The notes beneath the pieces are model-generated. The model was not told the origin of the DNA and did no database searches. It worked only from the letters and a program-made list of their open reading frames with translations. Source: Naasia lichenicola (GTDB taxonomy: Bacteria > Actinomycetota > Actinomycetes > Actinomycetales > Microbacteriaceae). Taken from it: a DNA stretch of 64,000 bases. Each line of letters begins with the position of its first letter. The first letter of the stretch is position 1. The position numbers and the translations under genes were made by a program. The stretch covers positions 744,001-808,000 of the forward strand of contig NZ_SSSM01000001.1 in NCBI RefSeq assembly GCF_004801885.1, in the 5' to 3' direction. This document shows positions 8,710-18,539 of this stretch, piece by piece.

Positions 8710-9339
8710 GTGAGCAGCGCGTCAGCACTTCAGTCGACAAGCGCCCCGGTCATCAATCGCCCCGACTCCGTAGCAGTCGGCGTGATCGTATGGCTCGGCA
8801 GCGAGGTCATGTTCTTCGCTGGTCTCTTCGCGATCTACTTCACCCTCAGATCATCGGTCCCCGACCTATGGGCCGAGCAGGTAGGCGATCTGAATGTGCC
8901 GTACGCGGCCACGAACACGATCATCCTCGTGCTCAGCTCGTTCACCTGCCAGGCGGGTGTCTTCGCCGCCGAGCGACTCCAGCCCTACCGGACCAGCTGG
9001 AACCCGCGCCACTGGGGCATGACCGAGTGGTTCTTCGTCACCTACGCGATGGGCGCGGTCTTCGTCTCGGGACAGGTGCTCGAGTACGCGACCCTCGTCA
9101 GCGAGGGCCTCACCCTCGCCACCAACTCCTACGGATCCGCGTTCTACCTGACCACCGGATTCCACGCCCTCCACGTCACCGGCGGTCTGATCGCCTTCCT
9201 CATGGTGATCGGCCGGGGCTTCGCCGCGCGCAACTTCGGCCACCGCGAGGCGACCAGCGCCATCGTCGTGTCGTACTACTGGCACTTCGTCGACGTGGTC
9301 TGGATCTTCCTGTTCATCGTCATCTACATCCTGAAGTAG
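8710..9339 (+). CDS. ctaE: Cytochrome c oxidase (aa3) subunit III
   Basis: 209 aa membrane protein with five transmembrane helices, typical of actinobacterial subunit III, which supports proton uptake by subunit I. Recognisable segments are [20 protein letters not shown] near the N-terminus, [16 protein letters not shown] and the C-terminal [14 protein letters not shown]. The start is GTG 8710 behind a -10 box; longer in-frame extension is not family-like. It heads the ctaE-qcrC-qcrA-qcrB run, placing oxidase and bc1 subunits under common control as expected for the supercomplex. Confidence 0.95.
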   Translation: MSSASALQSTSAPVINRPDSVAVGVIVWLGSEVMFFAGLFAIYFTLRSSVPDLWAEQVGDLNVPYAATNTIILVLSSFTCQAGVFAAERLQPYRTSWNPRHWGMTEWFFVTYAMGAVFVSGQVLEYATLVSEGLTLATNSYGSAFYLTTGFHALHVTGGLIAFLMVIGRGFAARNFGHREATSAIVVSYYWHFVDVVWIFLFIVIYILK

Positions 9340-9349
9340 GAATCGCTCC

Positions 9350-10165
9350 GTGAGCTCTGCAGCCCAGAAGAAGAGTCGACGACGTTCGACCCGCACCGGA
9401 CGCCGGCACCCGCTCGCGACCGTCGCGCTGATCGCCATAGGCCTGCTCTTCACCGGCGGCGCCTACGCCCTGTTCAACTCCACCTCCTCGGGCACTGAGG
9501 CCGTCGCCGCCTCGCAGGACCAGGTGGACCGGGGCTCCAAGCTCTTCTCCGCCAACTGCGCCACCTGCCACGGCATGAACTTGCAGGGCACCAGCGCGGG
9601 GCCGTCGCTGCTCGGCGTCGGAGCGGCGGCAGTCGACTTCCAGGTCGGCACCGGCCGCATGCCGCTGCAGAACACCGGACCGCAGGCCCCTGAGAAGCCC
9701 GCACAGTTCACCACCGAGGACACCGCGGCCTTGGCGGCCTACGTCGCCTCGATCGCGCCGGGGCCGGGACTGCCCGAGGCCGAGTACCTCGACGGCGGCG
9801 GCGACGCCACCCACGGCGCCGAGCTCTTCCGCATCAACTGCGCCATGTGCCACAACGTCGCAGGAGCCGGCGGCGCGCTCACCGAGGGAAAGTACGCGCC
9901 GTCACTGACCGGCGTCTCGGCCAAGCACATCTACGAGGCCATGGTCACCGGCCCGCAGAACATGCCCGTCTTCAACGACGCGAACCTGACCCCCGAGGAC
10001 AAGCGCGACATCATCACGTCGCTCAAGTACCTCGAGGACAACCCCTCCCCCGGAGGCATCGAGCTCGGGAACCTGGGACCGGTCGCCGAGGGTCTCTTCC
10101 TCTGGATCTTCGGGCTCGGAACGATCGTCGCGCTGACGGTCTGGCTGACCGCCCGCTCCAACTGA
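9350..10165 (+). CDS. qcrC: Ubiquinol/menaquinol-cytochrome c reductase diheme cytochrome c subunit
   Basis: 271 aa. Membrane-anchored diheme cytochrome c of the actinobacterial bc1 complex; it carries electrons directly to the aa3 oxidase in place of a soluble cytochrome c. Two heme c sites are visible: CATCH (C70, C73, H74) and CAMCH (C164, C167, H168). An N-terminal hydrophobic segment (about 22-42) follows a basic start, and a C-terminal transmembrane helix (about 243-266) anchors it. GTG start at 9350, 10 nt after the ctaE stop. Confidence 0.95.
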   Translation: MSSAAQKKSRRRSTRTGRRHPLATVALIAIGLLFTGGAYALFNSTSSGTEAVAASQDQVDRGSKLFSANCATCHGMNLQGTSAGPSLLGVGAAAVDFQVGTGRMPLQNTGPQAPEKPAQFTTEDTAALAAYVASIAPGPGLPEAEYLDGGGDATHGAELFRINCAMCHNVAGAGGALTEGKYAPSLTGVSAKHIYEAMVTGPQNMPVFNDANLTPEDKRDIITSLKYLEDNPSPGGIELGNLGPVAEGLFLWIFGLGTIVALTVWLTARSN

Positions 10166-10256
10166 TCCGTCGCTCGAACTCCCGGCGATCCAACAACTGA
10201 GACTTCACTGAACATCCCCGTCCTGCACGCAACCGGCATACACTGAGGGGGCGCGG

Positions 10257-11360
10257 ATGGCTGACGAAAGGGGGCGCGAGATGGCTGCCGATATTTCCGG
10301 AACCGAACTCGTTCCGACTGCCACATCGCACGGCGACGGGGCTCCCGTCGGCACCGCGGTCGTGAGCCGCGACATCATCGAGAACCCCGGGCTGCCGTCG
10401 CACCGCCAGCGCGTCACCGACGTCGACCCGAAGTCCGAGCGCCGCGCGTCCCGGATCGTCACCGCGCTCTTCTACCTGTCGGTCGTCGGCTCCATCGGCG
10501 CGATCGTCTCCTACTTCGCGGTCCCGATCGTTCCGGACGACCCGGCATCGGTCCGGCTGAACACCCTGTTCCTGGGCTCGTTCATCGCTCTCTCGCTGCT
10601 GACCATCGGCATCGGCGCCGTCCACTGGGGCAAGGCCCTGATGATGGACCACGAGGGCGTCGACGTCCGTCACCCCATCCGCGGCACCGCCGCCACCCGG
10701 GCGCGCGCCATCGAGATCTTCGACCAGGCCAACAAGGAGTCGGGATTCGGCCGCCGCAGCCTGATCCGCGGCTCGCTGATCGGCGCGCTGGCGATCTTCC
10801 CGCTCCCCGCCATCTTCTTCTTCCGCGATCTGGCGCCCATCGGCAACAACCCCGCCGAGCTGCTCTCCCACACCATGTGGAAGGAGGGCACCCGCCTCAC
10901 CCGCGACCCCACGGGCATCCCGATCAAGGCGTCGGATGTGACGATCGGGTCGGTCTTCCACGTCATCCCCGAGGGACTCGAGGACGCCGAGGACCTGCTC
11001 GAGCAGAAGGCCAAGGCGGCCGTGCTGCTCATGCGCCTCAAGCCCGAGGACCTCAACCCCTCTCCCGAGAAGGTGGGCTGGGCGTACGACGGCATCGTCG
11101 CCTACTCCAAGATCTGCACCCATGTCGGCTGCCCGGTGGCGTTGTACGAGCAGCAGACCCATCACCTGCTCTGCCCCTGCCACCAGTCGCAGTTCGACAT
11201 CACACAGGAGGCGAAGGTCATCTTCGGTCCTGCGAACCGTCCCCTGCCTCAGCTGCCGATCGCGGTCGACAGCGAAGGCTACCTGGTCGCGCAAAGCGAC
11301 TTCCACGAGCCCGTAGGGCCATCATTCTGGGAGCGTCGCAGTGACTACGACAACGCCTGA
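10257..11360 (+). CDS. qcrA: Menaquinol-cytochrome c reductase Rieske iron-sulfur subunit
   Basis: 367 aa. The Rieske 2Fe-2S ligands are C287, H289 (CTHVGC) and C306, H309 (CPCHQSQFD), with the disulfide pair C292 and C308. Three transmembrane helices precede the Rieske domain (about 67-90, 102-123, 168-190), as in other actinobacteria. Start ATG 10257 follows GAGGGGG by 5 nt; a second ATG at 10281 has a similar purine run and cannot be excluded. TACACT near 10238 may be an internal promoter. The 3' end overlaps qcrB by 20 nt. Confidence 0.94.
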   Translation: MADERGREMAADISGTELVPTATSHGDGAPVGTAVVSRDIIENPGLPSHRQRVTDVDPKSERRASRIVTALFYLSVVGSIGAIVSYFAVPIVPDDPASVRLNTLFLGSFIALSLLTIGIGAVHWGKALMMDHEGVDVRHPIRGTAATRARAIEIFDQANKESGFGRRSLIRGSLIGALAIFPLPAIFFFRDLAPIGNNPAELLSHTMWKEGTRLTRDPTGIPIKASDVTIGSVFHVIPEGLEDAEDLLEQKAKAAVLLMRLKPEDLNPSPEKVGWAYDGIVAYSKICTHVGCPVALYEQQTHHLLCPCHQSQFDITQEAKVIFGPANRPLPQLPIAVDSEGYLVAQSDFHEPVGPSFWERRSDYDNA

Positions 11361-13047
11361 GACACCGACTTCCACCGTCCAGCCCGGACAGGTCCAGCCC
11401 GGAACGCAGGGCGGCGCGGTCGGCGCCATCTCCAACTACCTCGACGAGCGCACGAGCATCTCCGCCGTCGTCAAGGAGTTCGGCCGCAAGATCTTCCCCG
11501 ACCACTGGTCGTTCATGCTCGGTGAGGTCGCGCTCTACAGCTTCGTCGTCATCCTCATCTCGGGCTCGTTCCTCACCTTCTTCTTCCAGGCCTCCATGGC
11601 CGAGGTGGTCTACAACGGCTCGTACGTTCCGCTCAAGGGCCTCGAGATGTCCGCGGCCATGAACTCGTCGCTCGACATCTCCTTCGACGTCCGCGGCGGT
11701 CTCCTGATGCGGCAGGTGCACCACTGGGCGGCGCTGCTGTTCATCGCCTCGATCGTGCTGCACATGCTGCGCATCTACTTCACGGGCGCCTTCCGCAAGC
11801 CGCGCGAGCTGAACTGGGTCATCGGCTTCCTGCTCTTCGTCCTGGCGATGGGCGAGGGCTTCACCGGCTACTCCCTCCCTGACGATCTGCTCTCCGGCAA
11901 CGGCCTGCGGATCATCGACGGCCTGCTGAAGGGCATCCCGGTCATCGGCACCTGGATCTCCTACCTGCTGTTCGGCGGCGAGTTCCCCGGCACCCAGATC
12001 ATCGGGCGCCTCTACACGCTGCACATCCTGCTGCTGCCGGCGATCGTCGTCGCGCTGATCGCCCTGCACCTGGTGTTCGTCGTCGTGCACAAGCACACGC
12101 AGTACCCCGGCCCGGGCAAGACGAACAACAACGTCGTCGGCTACCCGATCCTCCCCGTGTATGCCGCCAAGGCCGGTGGGTTCTTCTTCATCGTCTTCGG
12201 CGTGATCATGCTGATGGCCGCGTTCTTCACCATCAACCCGATCTGGAACTACGGACCGTACGACCCGTCGCCCGTGTCCGCCGGCACCCAGCCCGACTGG
12301 TACATCGGGTTCGCGGACGGCGCCCTGCGACTCATCCCGCCGGGATGGGAGTGGACGCTCGGCAACTACACGTTCTCGCTCAACGTGTTCCTGCCCGTCG
12401 TCGTGCTCGGACTGTTCATCGTGGCCGTCCTGCTCTACCCGTTCTTCGAGGGATGGGTGACCGGAGACAAGCGCGAGCACCACCTGCTCGACCGTCCGCG
12501 CAACGCTCCGACCCGCACCGCGATCGGCGCCGCCGGCATCACCTTCTATTGCGGCCTGTTCTTCGCGGCGTCCTCCGACCTCATCGCCACGCACTTCAAG
12601 ATGGCGATGGAGCACGTGATCCACATCCTCCAGTTCACGACGGTGATCGGTCCGTTCATCGCCTTCTTCATCGCCAAGCGGATCTGCCTGGCGCTCCAGA
12701 AGAAGGACCGCGAGATCGCGCTGCACGGCTTCGAGTCGGGCCGCATCGTCCGCCTCCCCGGCGGCGAGTACATCGAGGTGCATCACCAGCTCGATGCGTA
12801 CGAGCGCTGGAAGCTGGTCAGCTTCAACGACTACCAGCCGCTCATGCTCCGTCCGAACGACCGAGGCGAGATCAAGACCAGTCAGCGCCTCCGCGCCGCG
12901 GTGAGCCGGTGGTTCTTCGAGGACCGGATCGCTCCGGTCACCCGCACTGAGCTCGAGGCCGCGCATAGCCACGGTGACCATGGAGACCACGGCGTGGTCG
13001 AGGCCAAGGACGAGGCGATGGGTGGAGCCCCGCACATCCGCAGCTGA
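11341..13047 (+). CDS. qcrB: Menaquinol-cytochrome c reductase cytochrome b subunit
   Basis: 568 aa, GTG start overlapping the end of qcrA. The b-type cytochrome subunit with the two heme b groups and the quinol sites. Conserved pieces: LLMRQVHHWAALLFIASIVLHMLR (heme histidines; read as adjoining helices), GEGFTGYSLPDDLLSG and the later RLYTLHILLLPAIV and HKHTQYPGPG. The C-terminal extension beyond the eight core helices ends in a His/Asp/Glu-rich tail, as is common in high-G+C Gram-positives. It completes the bc1 complex encoded by qcrCAB. Confidence 0.95.
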   Translation: MTTTTPETPTSTVQPGQVQPGTQGGAVGAISNYLDERTSISAVVKEFGRKIFPDHWSFMLGEVALYSFVVILISGSFLTFFFQASMAEVVYNGSYVPLKGLEMSAAMNSSLDISFDVRGGLLMRQVHHWAALLFIASIVLHMLRIYFTGAFRKPRELNWVIGFLLFVLAMGEGFTGYSLPDDLLSGNGLRIIDGLLKGIPVIGTWISYLLFGGEFPGTQIIGRLYTLHILLLPAIVVALIALHLVFVVVHKHTQYPGPGKTNNNVVGYPILPVYAAKAGGFFFIVFGVIMLMAAFFTINPIWNYGPYDPSPVSAGTQPDWYIGFADGALRLIPPGWEWTLGNYTFSLNVFLPVVVLGLFIVAVLLYPFFEGWVTGDKREHHLLDRPRNAPTRTAIGAAGITFYCGLFFAASSDLIATHFKMAMEHVIHILQFTTVIGPFIAFFIAKRICLALQKKDREIALHGFESGRIVRLPGGEYIEVHHQLDAYERWKLVSFNDYQPLMLRPNDRGEIKTSQRLRAAVSRWFFEDRIAPVTRTELEAAHSHGDHGDHGVVEAKDEAMGGAPHIRS

Positions 13048-13050
13048 CCT

Positions 13051-13545
13051 GTGATCGACACGACGGACGCCCGCGCCCTGCATCCTGTGCAGAGCGCGGG
13101 CGTCCTCGTGTTCCGGCGGTCTGCAGCCGGCAGCATCGAGGTCCTGATCGGCCACATGGGCGGTCCGTTCTGGGCGCGCAAGGACGAGCACGCGTGGAGC
13201 ATTCCGAAGGGCCTCATCGAGCACGACGAGACTCCCTACGATGCGGCCGCACGGGAGTTCACCGAAGAGCTGGGCCTGGGCGTGCCGGCCGGCATCAGGC
13301 ACGATCTCGGGACCGTCCGACAGCGTGGCGGCAAGACCGTGCAGGTCTGGGCGGTCGAGGGCGACCCCGATCTGACCGACGTCGTGCTCGGCGAGTTCGA
13401 GCTCGAGTGGCCGCCGCGGTCCGGGCGGACCGCATCCTTTCCCGAGGTGGATCGAGTGGCATGGTTCCTGCTCGAGGACGCCCGCGACAAGCTGGTGAGC
13501 GCGCAGGCGGAGTTCCTGGATCGGCTGGCGGCCCTGAACCCGTGA
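13051..13545 (+). CDS. NUDIX hydrolase
   Basis: 164 aa, GTG start 3 nt after the qcrB stop. A complete Nudix box spans residues 54-76 (G54, E60, R68, E69, E72, E73, G75), so it should be an active Mg-dependent pyrophosphohydrolase acting on a nucleoside diphosphate derivative. The WSIPKG lead-in and the total length resemble small diadenosine polyphosphate/NTP-type enzymes, but substrate cannot be told. Its position in the qcr operon suggests co-transcription rather than a respiratory role. Confidence 0.9.
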   Translation: MIDTTDARALHPVQSAGVLVFRRSAAGSIEVLIGHMGGPFWARKDEHAWSIPKGLIEHDETPYDAAAREFTEELGLGVPAGIRHDLGTVRQRGGKTVQVWAVEGDPDLTDVVLGEFELEWPPRSGRTASFPEVDRVAWFLLEDARDKLVSAQAEFLDRLAALNP

Positions 13546-13584
13546 GCCGCGCCAACGACCTCGAGGTGCCGACGACCTCTGGTG

Positions 13585-14802
13585 TCAGGGGCCGAGTGCG
13601 TCCTCGAGGTCTGCGGCCACCGCCTCCACGGCCGCGTCGCGCTGCGTGGCGAAGACGACGATGACGGTCTGATCCCCCGGGAAGACCGCCAGCAGCGACT
13701 GGTAGCCGTCCATGCTCCCGATGTGTCCGTAGGCACCCGGAAGGCCGTGGTCGGTCAGATCATCGAGGCCCGACCCGGTTCCTGCGTCGTCGAGCGCGAT
13801 CAGTCGGTCCACAGACGACAGCGAGACGATCTTTCCCGCGAACAGCTGCCAGGCCCACTCGGCGAGATCGGGAGCGGTTCCCGCCATCCCCGAGGCTCCC
13901 GGCGACGAGGTCGCCTCGGCCAGGTTGGGCAGCGCGGCACCCGCTCCGAAGGTCGCGATGGGCTCGTCCGTCCCCGAGATCGGCAGCGCCCACGGCCTCG
14001 GCGTCGGCGTGGCCGTGCCCTGCAGCAGCAGCGACGAGGACGACCCCGCCGGGTCCAGCAGTGACGTTCGGATCGCCTCCGCCAGCGGCAGTCCCGTGAC
14101 GGTCTCGACCGCCAGCCCCAGCATCGTGTAGGTCGGGTCCGAGTGGATGTACTCCCTCCCTGCCGGAACGGCCGGCTCAGGGAACTCGGCTGTCAGCTCT
14201 GCCCGAGTCCAGGGACGAGAGGGATCGGCGGTCGGCTTCGCACCGCTCGACGGTGACCCGTCCGGCAGTCCCGACCTCATCTGCAGCGCCTGCAGCACGG
14301 TCGCGCCATTGCTGTCGATGTCATCGGGCAGGTAGGACGACAGCGGGTCGTCGAGTTGCAGCTCGCCCCGCTCCGCCAGGCGCATGACGAGCGCCGCAGT
14401 GAAGAGCCGCGTGATGCCTCCCATCGCGAACTCGTCATGGACGGCAGCAGGCCGGCCTTCGGGACCATCGGCGCCCGCGGCCCCCGACCACAGTCCGTCC
14501 GCCTCGATCACCGCGGCCATCACCGCGGGGAACCCGTGCTCCACTGAGGAGGTGAGCACGGCGTCGAGCTCGGCCGCTGTGGAACGCGGCACCGAAGCCG
14601 TCGGCAGCTGGGGAAACGTCATGACCCGTGCGAAGGACTCCACAGAGCCGTCAGGCCGAGGTCCTCCCATCACCGTCCGGATCGGTGCTGCGGGAGCGCC
14701 CGAGCACGACGCGACCGCCGCTGCCAGAGCCATGGCTCCGACCGCGCCTGCGGTCCGCATCCTCCAAGATGCACCGCCGCTCCATCGCGTCGATCTCCTC
14801 AT
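13585..14802 (-). CDS. Serine-hydrolase (beta-lactamase class C) family lipoprotein, catalytic residues lost
   Basis: 405 aa from ATG 14802; GTG 14820, ATG 14814 or ATG 14760 are also possible. A signal peptide ends in the lipobox AVASC (lipid-modified C33), so it is an exported lipoprotein. The fold matches class C beta-lactamase/DD-peptidase-like proteins (AALVMRLAERGELQLDDPLS, GHIGSMDGY near the end). The serine-lysine motif normally written SxxK is G129-I-T-R132, and the tyrosine motif YxN position reads HSD (220-222). All three catalytic residues are therefore replaced, and hydrolysis is unlikely; binding or a structural role is an inference. Confidence 0.85.
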   Translation of the reverse strand: MRRSTRWSGGASWRMRTAGAVGAMALAAAVASCSGAPAAPIRTVMGGPRPDGSVESFARVMTFPQLPTASVPRSTAAELDAVLTSSVEHGFPAVMAAVIEADGLWSGAAGADGPEGRPAAVHDEFAMGGITRLFTAALVMRLAERGELQLDDPLSSYLPDDIDSNGATVLQALQMRSGLPDGSPSSGAKPTADPSRPWTRAELTAEFPEPAVPAGREYIHSDPTYTMLGLAVETVTGLPLAEAIRTSLLDPAGSSSSLLLQGTATPTPRPWALPISGTDEPIATFGAGAALPNLAEATSSPGASGMAGTAPDLAEWAWQLFAGKIVSLSSVDRLIALDDAGTGSGLDDLTDHGLPGAYGHIGSMDGYQSLLAVFPGDQTVIVVFATQRDAAVEAVAADLEDALGP

Positions 14803-14911
14803 CGTGACGCCCATTGTCACCCACTGCGCGCACCGCCGACAGGGGGAACGGGGTCGGCACGGGCGATTGCGCGGACGTCTGCACGTCGAACGAAGCGCAG
14901 CCCTCCCGGAC

Positions 14912-14917
14912 TAGCGT
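14912..14917 (+). promoter_or_regulatory. -10 hexamer TAGCGT, leaderless DUF4345 gene
   Basis: TAGCGT ends 6 nt before the ATG at 14924. Confidence 0.5.
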
Positions 14918-14923
14918 GAGGTC

Positions 14924-15346
14924 ATGACGAGCAGACGCGAGCGACGACGCCGGCAGGCCGGCGAGAGATCCACCCTTCTGACCGCTCTGGCGGTACTCGG
15001 TGCCATCCCGGTGGCCACCGGGGCGCTCGGGATGTTCGGCGGCCCGGAGCGGGCGCCCGGCGGCGCGGAGACCACGGCGAGCGTCGACAGCGAGTACCGC
15101 TTCGTGAACGTGTTCTGGGCGGCCGCCGGCGGCGTGCTCTGGTGGACCCTCCGTGCGCCCGAGCAGCGGGCGCAGATCACGCGGTTCGTGCTCTCCCTCG
15201 CGGCCCTCGGCGGACTTCCCCGCCTGCTGTCGATCTCACGCCGTGGGCTCCCGCACCCGGTCTTCCAGGCCACGCTGGTGCTCGAGCTGGTCGTGCTGCC
15301 GTTCGTCCTCGCCTGGCACCGACGGGTGATCACCCCGGCCGACTGA
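14924..15346 (+). CDS. DUF4345-type small membrane protein
   Basis: 140 aa with a strongly basic N-terminus (TSRRERRRRQAGER) and four hydrophobic segments (about 19-40, 64-80, 88-105, 112-130). The FVNVFWAAAGGVLWWTLR segment is typical of DUF4345, a family of unknown function. It is a monocistronic gene between the divergent serine-hydrolase-like gene and a terminator. A helper role in the membrane cannot be specified. Confidence 0.75.
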   Translation: MTSRRERRRRQAGERSTLLTALAVLGAIPVATGALGMFGGPERAPGGAETTASVDSEYRFVNVFWAAAGGVLWWTLRAPEQRAQITRFVLSLAALGGLPRLLSISRRGLPHPVFQATLVLELVVLPFVLAWHRRVITPAD

Positions 15347-15365
15347 CCGGATCGGTCTCGACGAG

Positions 15366-15404
15366 AAGAGCGACGGTGCCCGAAGGCCCCGCCGCTCTTT
15401 CAGT
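15366..15404 (+). terminator. Terminator between DUF4345 gene and ctaF
   Basis: Stem formed by AAGAGCG (15366-15372) and CGCTCTT (15393-15399) with an inner imperfect stem and a CGAA loop, followed by TCAGT. It ends the plus-strand DUF4345 transcript and may also serve the convergent ctaC-ctaD-ctaF operon. Confidence 0.7.
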
Positions 15405-15418
15405 GCATGACTATGGGG

Positions 15419-15877
15419 TCAGTGCGCGTGGTATCCCCGGTAGTACTCGTAGACCCATCCGGTGATCGCCACCGCGAAGATGCCGACGCCGATGAAGGTG
15501 ATCCAGACGCCGACCGCGAGTCCGGTGAAGCCGAGCGCCGCCGACAGGGCCAGGACCATGGGCCACCAGCTCCACGGGCTGTAGAAGCCGAGTTCGGGAT
15601 CGCCGTCGTCGATGTTCGCGTCCAGGCGGTCTTCGGGCAGCTCGCCGCCCTGCGCCGCGTGCGAGCGGCTCAGGTAGAAGGCGATGAAGAACGCGAGGAT
15701 CGCCGTGAGGCCGATCCCGACGGTGCCGACCCACTCGACCTGCGCCTGCGGTGCGCCGCCCGAGGGGTCGGTCGCCAGGTTCTGGGCGTCGTAGAGCATC
15801 GTCCACACGGTGTAGATGGCACACGCCACCACGAAGAAGACGCCGAGGATGAAGAAGAGGCGGACATTCGCTTTCAT
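15419..15877 (-). CDS. ctaF: Cytochrome c oxidase subunit IV (actinobacterial)
   Basis: 152 aa with four hydrophobic helices (about 6-26, 49-68, 103-118, 122-143) and the FYSPWSWWPMVLALSAALGF segment of the actinobacterial subunit IV family. It is a small structural subunit of the aa3 oxidase. ATG at 15877 is 4 nt after the ctaD stop, so it is the last gene of ctaC-ctaD-ctaF. Confidence 0.93.
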   Translation of the reverse strand: MKANVRLFFILGVFFVVACAIYTVWTMLYDAQNLATDPSGGAPQAQVEWVGTVGIGLTAILAFFIAFYLSRSHAAQGGELPEDRLDANIDDGDPELGFYSPWSWWPMVLALSAALGFTGLAVGVWITFIGVGIFAVAITGWVYEYYRGYHAH

Positions 15878-15881
15878 GTCG

Positions 15882-17627
15882 CTACTTCACCTTTCCTGAA
15901 GCCAGATCCACGGTCGGCGCATCGGGCGCATCCTTCGCCGGCCCGATCCCGACCGGGATGCCCGCCTCGGGGTGGTGCAGGTCGAATGCCGGGGATTCCG
16001 AGCGGATGCGCGGGATGGACGTGAAGTTGTGCCGCGGCGGCGGGCAGGAGGTCGCCCACTCGAGCGAACGGCCATAGCCCCACGGGTCGTCGACGGTCAC
16101 CTTAGGGGCACGTCGCGCGGTGATCCACACGTTGTAGAGGAACGGCAGCATCGAGGCGCCGAGGATCATGGCGCCGACCGTGGACAGCTGGTTCATCCAC
16201 GTGTAGCCGTCCTCGGGCTGGTACGTGTAGTAGCGGCGAGGCATGCCCACCACTCCGAGCCAGTGCTGCACGAGGAAGGTCATGTGGAAGCCGATGAAGA
16301 GCAGCCAGAAGTGGATCTTGCCGAGCCGCTCGTTGAGCATCTTGCCGGTCCACTTGGGCCACCAGAAGTAGAAGCCGGCGAACATCGCGAAGACGACGGT
16401 TCCGAACACGACGTAGTGGAAGTGCGCCACGACGAAGTAGGAGTCGGAGACGTGGAAGTCGAGCGGCGGCGACGCCAGGATGATGCCGGTCAGGCCGCCG
16501 AAGACGAACGTGATCAGGAACCCGATGGTCCAGAGCATGGGCGTCTCGAGCGTGACCGATCCGCGCCACATGGTGCCGACCCAGTTGAAGATCTTCACGC
16601 CCGTCGGAACGGCGATCAGCATCGTGAAGAGGGCGAAGAACGGCAGCAGCACCGATCCGGTGACGTACATGTGGTGCGCCCAGACCGTCACCGACAGCGC
16701 GGCGATGGCGATCGTCGCGTAGATCAGGGTGCGGTAGCCGAAGATCGGCTTGCGGCTGAAGACCGGCAGGATCTCGGAGACGATGCCGAAGAACGGCAGC
16801 GCGATGATGTACACCTCGGGATGGCCGAAGAACCAGAAGAGGTGCTGCCAGAGGATAGCGCCACCGTTGGACGCGTCGTAGACGTGCGCTCCGAACACGC
16901 GGTCAGCACCGAGAGCGAGCAGGGCGGCGGCGAGGACCGGGAAGGCCATCAGGACCAGCAGCGAAGTCACCAGGATGTTCCAGGTGAAGATCGGCATCCG
17001 GAACATGGTCATTCCGGGAGCGCGCATCGTGATGATCGTGGTGATGAAGTTCACCGCGCCGAGGATCGTTCCGAAGCCGGACAGGCCGAGGCCGAACACC
17101 CACAGGTTGCCGCCGAGACTCGGCGAGAAGGTCAGGCTGGACAGCGGCGCATAGGCGAACCAGCCGAACGAGGCCGCGCCCTGCGGGGTGAAGAATCCGG
17201 CGACCGCGATGAACGATCCGAACGAGTAGAGCCAGTAGGCGAAGGCGTTGAGCCGCGGGAACGCGACGTCGGGTGCGCCGATCTGCAGCGGCATGAGCAC
17301 GTTGGCGAAGCCCGCGAACAGCGGGGTCGCGAACATCAGCAGCATGATCGTGCCGTGCATCGTGAAGAGCTGGTTGTACTGCTCGTGCGTCGGCACGAAG
17401 GAGTTGCCCGGCTCGAACAGCTGCGCCCGGATGACGAGCGCCATGACGCCGCCGATCAGGAAGTAGATGAACGACGTGATCAGGTACAGGTAGCCGATCG
17501 TCTTGTGATCCGTGGAGGTGATCCAGCTGACGATGACGCTGCCCTTGCGGCCGACGCCGGGTCCGCTCATGACCTTGGCCTGGCCGGCGGGGATGCCGGT
17601 GCTTGGCCGGTTGAGAGTCGATGTCAT
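15882..17627 (-). CDS. ctaD: Cytochrome c oxidase subunit I
   Basis: 581 aa. The catalytic subunit with heme a, the heme a3-CuB centre and proton channels. Visible are the low-spin heme ligand region [14 protein letters not shown], the CuB site [14 protein letters not shown] with the cross-linked His-Tyr pair, WAHHMYVTG with two further CuB histidines and [11 protein letters not shown] with the heme ligands. Twelve transmembrane segments fit. A short N-terminal extension precedes the [15 protein letters not shown] motif. 3 nt separate it from ctaC upstream. Confidence 0.97.
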   Translation of the reverse strand: MTSTLNRPSTGIPAGQAKVMSGPGVGRKGSVIVSWITSTDHKTIGYLYLITSFIYFLIGGVMALVIRAQLFEPGNSFVPTHEQYNQLFTMHGTIMLLMFATPLFAGFANVLMPLQIGAPDVAFPRLNAFAYWLYSFGSFIAVAGFFTPQGAASFGWFAYAPLSSLTFSPSLGGNLWVFGLGLSGFGTILGAVNFITTIITMRAPGMTMFRMPIFTWNILVTSLLVLMAFPVLAAALLALGADRVFGAHVYDASNGGAILWQHLFWFFGHPEVYIIALPFFGIVSEILPVFSRKPIFGYRTLIYATIAIAALSVTVWAHHMYVTGSVLLPFFALFTMLIAVPTGVKIFNWVGTMWRGSVTLETPMLWTIGFLITFVFGGLTGIILASPPLDFHVSDSYFVVAHFHYVVFGTVVFAMFAGFYFWWPKWTGKMLNERLGKIHFWLLFIGFHMTFLVQHWLGVVGMPRRYYTYQPEDGYTWMNQLSTVGAMILGASMLPFLYNVWITARRAPKVTVDDPWGYGRSLEWATSCPPPRHNFTSIPRIRSESPAFDLHHPEAGIPVGIGPAKDAPDAPTVDLASGKVK

Positions 17628-17630
17628 TCG

Positions 17631-18539
17631 CTACTCCGTGCTCGAGCTGTCGGATCCCACAACCTCGGAGCTGCCGTCACCGGGCTCGTTGAGATTGCGG
17701 TTGTAGTCGTCGCCCAGGCGGCCGGTGAAGCCGGCGTCCTTGAGGCCCTGGATGTAGTCCTCGTACTCCTGCTCGGAGACGACCTTGACCGTGAAGAGCA
17801 TGAGCGAGTGGTAGTCGCCGCAGAGCTCGGCGCACTTTCCCGAATACGTGCCCTCGCGCGTCGGCGTGAAGGTCATGAAATTCGTCTTGCCCGGGATCAT
17901 GTCCTTCTTGTAGAGGAAGTCGACGACCCAGAAGGAGTGGATGACGTCGCGCGCCTTGAGCTGGATCTCGATCGACTTGTTGACCGGCAGCACGAGGAGC
18001 GGGAGCTGCGACTGGACGACTCCGGCACCGCTGCCGACCGTGTCCTCGCTGGGCTGGCCCTGGATGCCGGTGGAGTAGACGTCCTCGTCGAGGTAGTTGA
18101 AGTCCCAGGCCCACTGCTTGCCGTACGCCTCGATGGTGACGTCGGGGTTCGGGTCGCGCGCCTCGATGGTGGCCTGATCGCGGGCGGTGAACGCGAAGAA
18201 GCCGAGCACGAGGATCAGCGGGACGACGGTGTAGAACACCTCGATCGGCATGTTGTAGCGGAGCTGGACCGGCAGGCCGGTCTGTCCGCGGCGCCGGCGG
18301 TAGATGACCGCTGCGGCGACGATGAGCACCCAGGTGACCACGCCGACAGCCAGCAGCACGATCCACGAGTTCACCCAGAGGGCGGACACCAGATCGGCGT
18401 GGTTGGTGACGGCGGGCTGATCCTCCTGGAAGCCGGGCAGGAACCCGTGGAGCTGAGCCTGGGTACAGCCCGCCAGGGCCAGGATCACCAGGGACGCGAC
18501 CGGGATGGTCACCCAGCGGAGTCGACGTCTCGAACGCAC
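17631..18539 (-). CDS. ctaC: Cytochrome c oxidase subunit II
   Basis: 302 aa, GTG start with GAGAGG about 9 nt upstream. The N-terminus is a lipoprotein signal (ILALAGC, C25), then two transmembrane helices (about 55-80 and 100-118) and an extracytoplasmic cupredoxin domain. The CuA ligands are complete: H201, C236, C240, H244 and M247 (CAELCGDYHSLM), with E238 carbonyl in between. It accepts electrons from QcrC. First gene of the ctaC-ctaD-ctaF operon. The upstream gap to erpA holds two hairpins. Confidence 0.96.
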   Translation of the reverse strand: MRSRRRLRWVTIPVASLVILALAGCTQAQLHGFLPGFQEDQPAVTNHADLVSALWVNSWIVLLAVGVVTWVLIVAAAVIYRRRRGQTGLPVQLRYNMPIEVFYTVVPLILVLGFFAFTARDQATIEARDPNPDVTIEAYGKQWAWDFNYLDEDVYSTGIQGQPSEDTVGSGAGVVQSQLPLLVLPVNKSIEIQLKARDVIHSFWVVDFLYKKDMIPGKTNFMTFTPTREGTYSGKCAELCGDYHSLMLFTVKVVSEQEYEDYIQGLKDAGFTGRLGDDYNRNLNEPGDGSSEVVGSDSSSTE

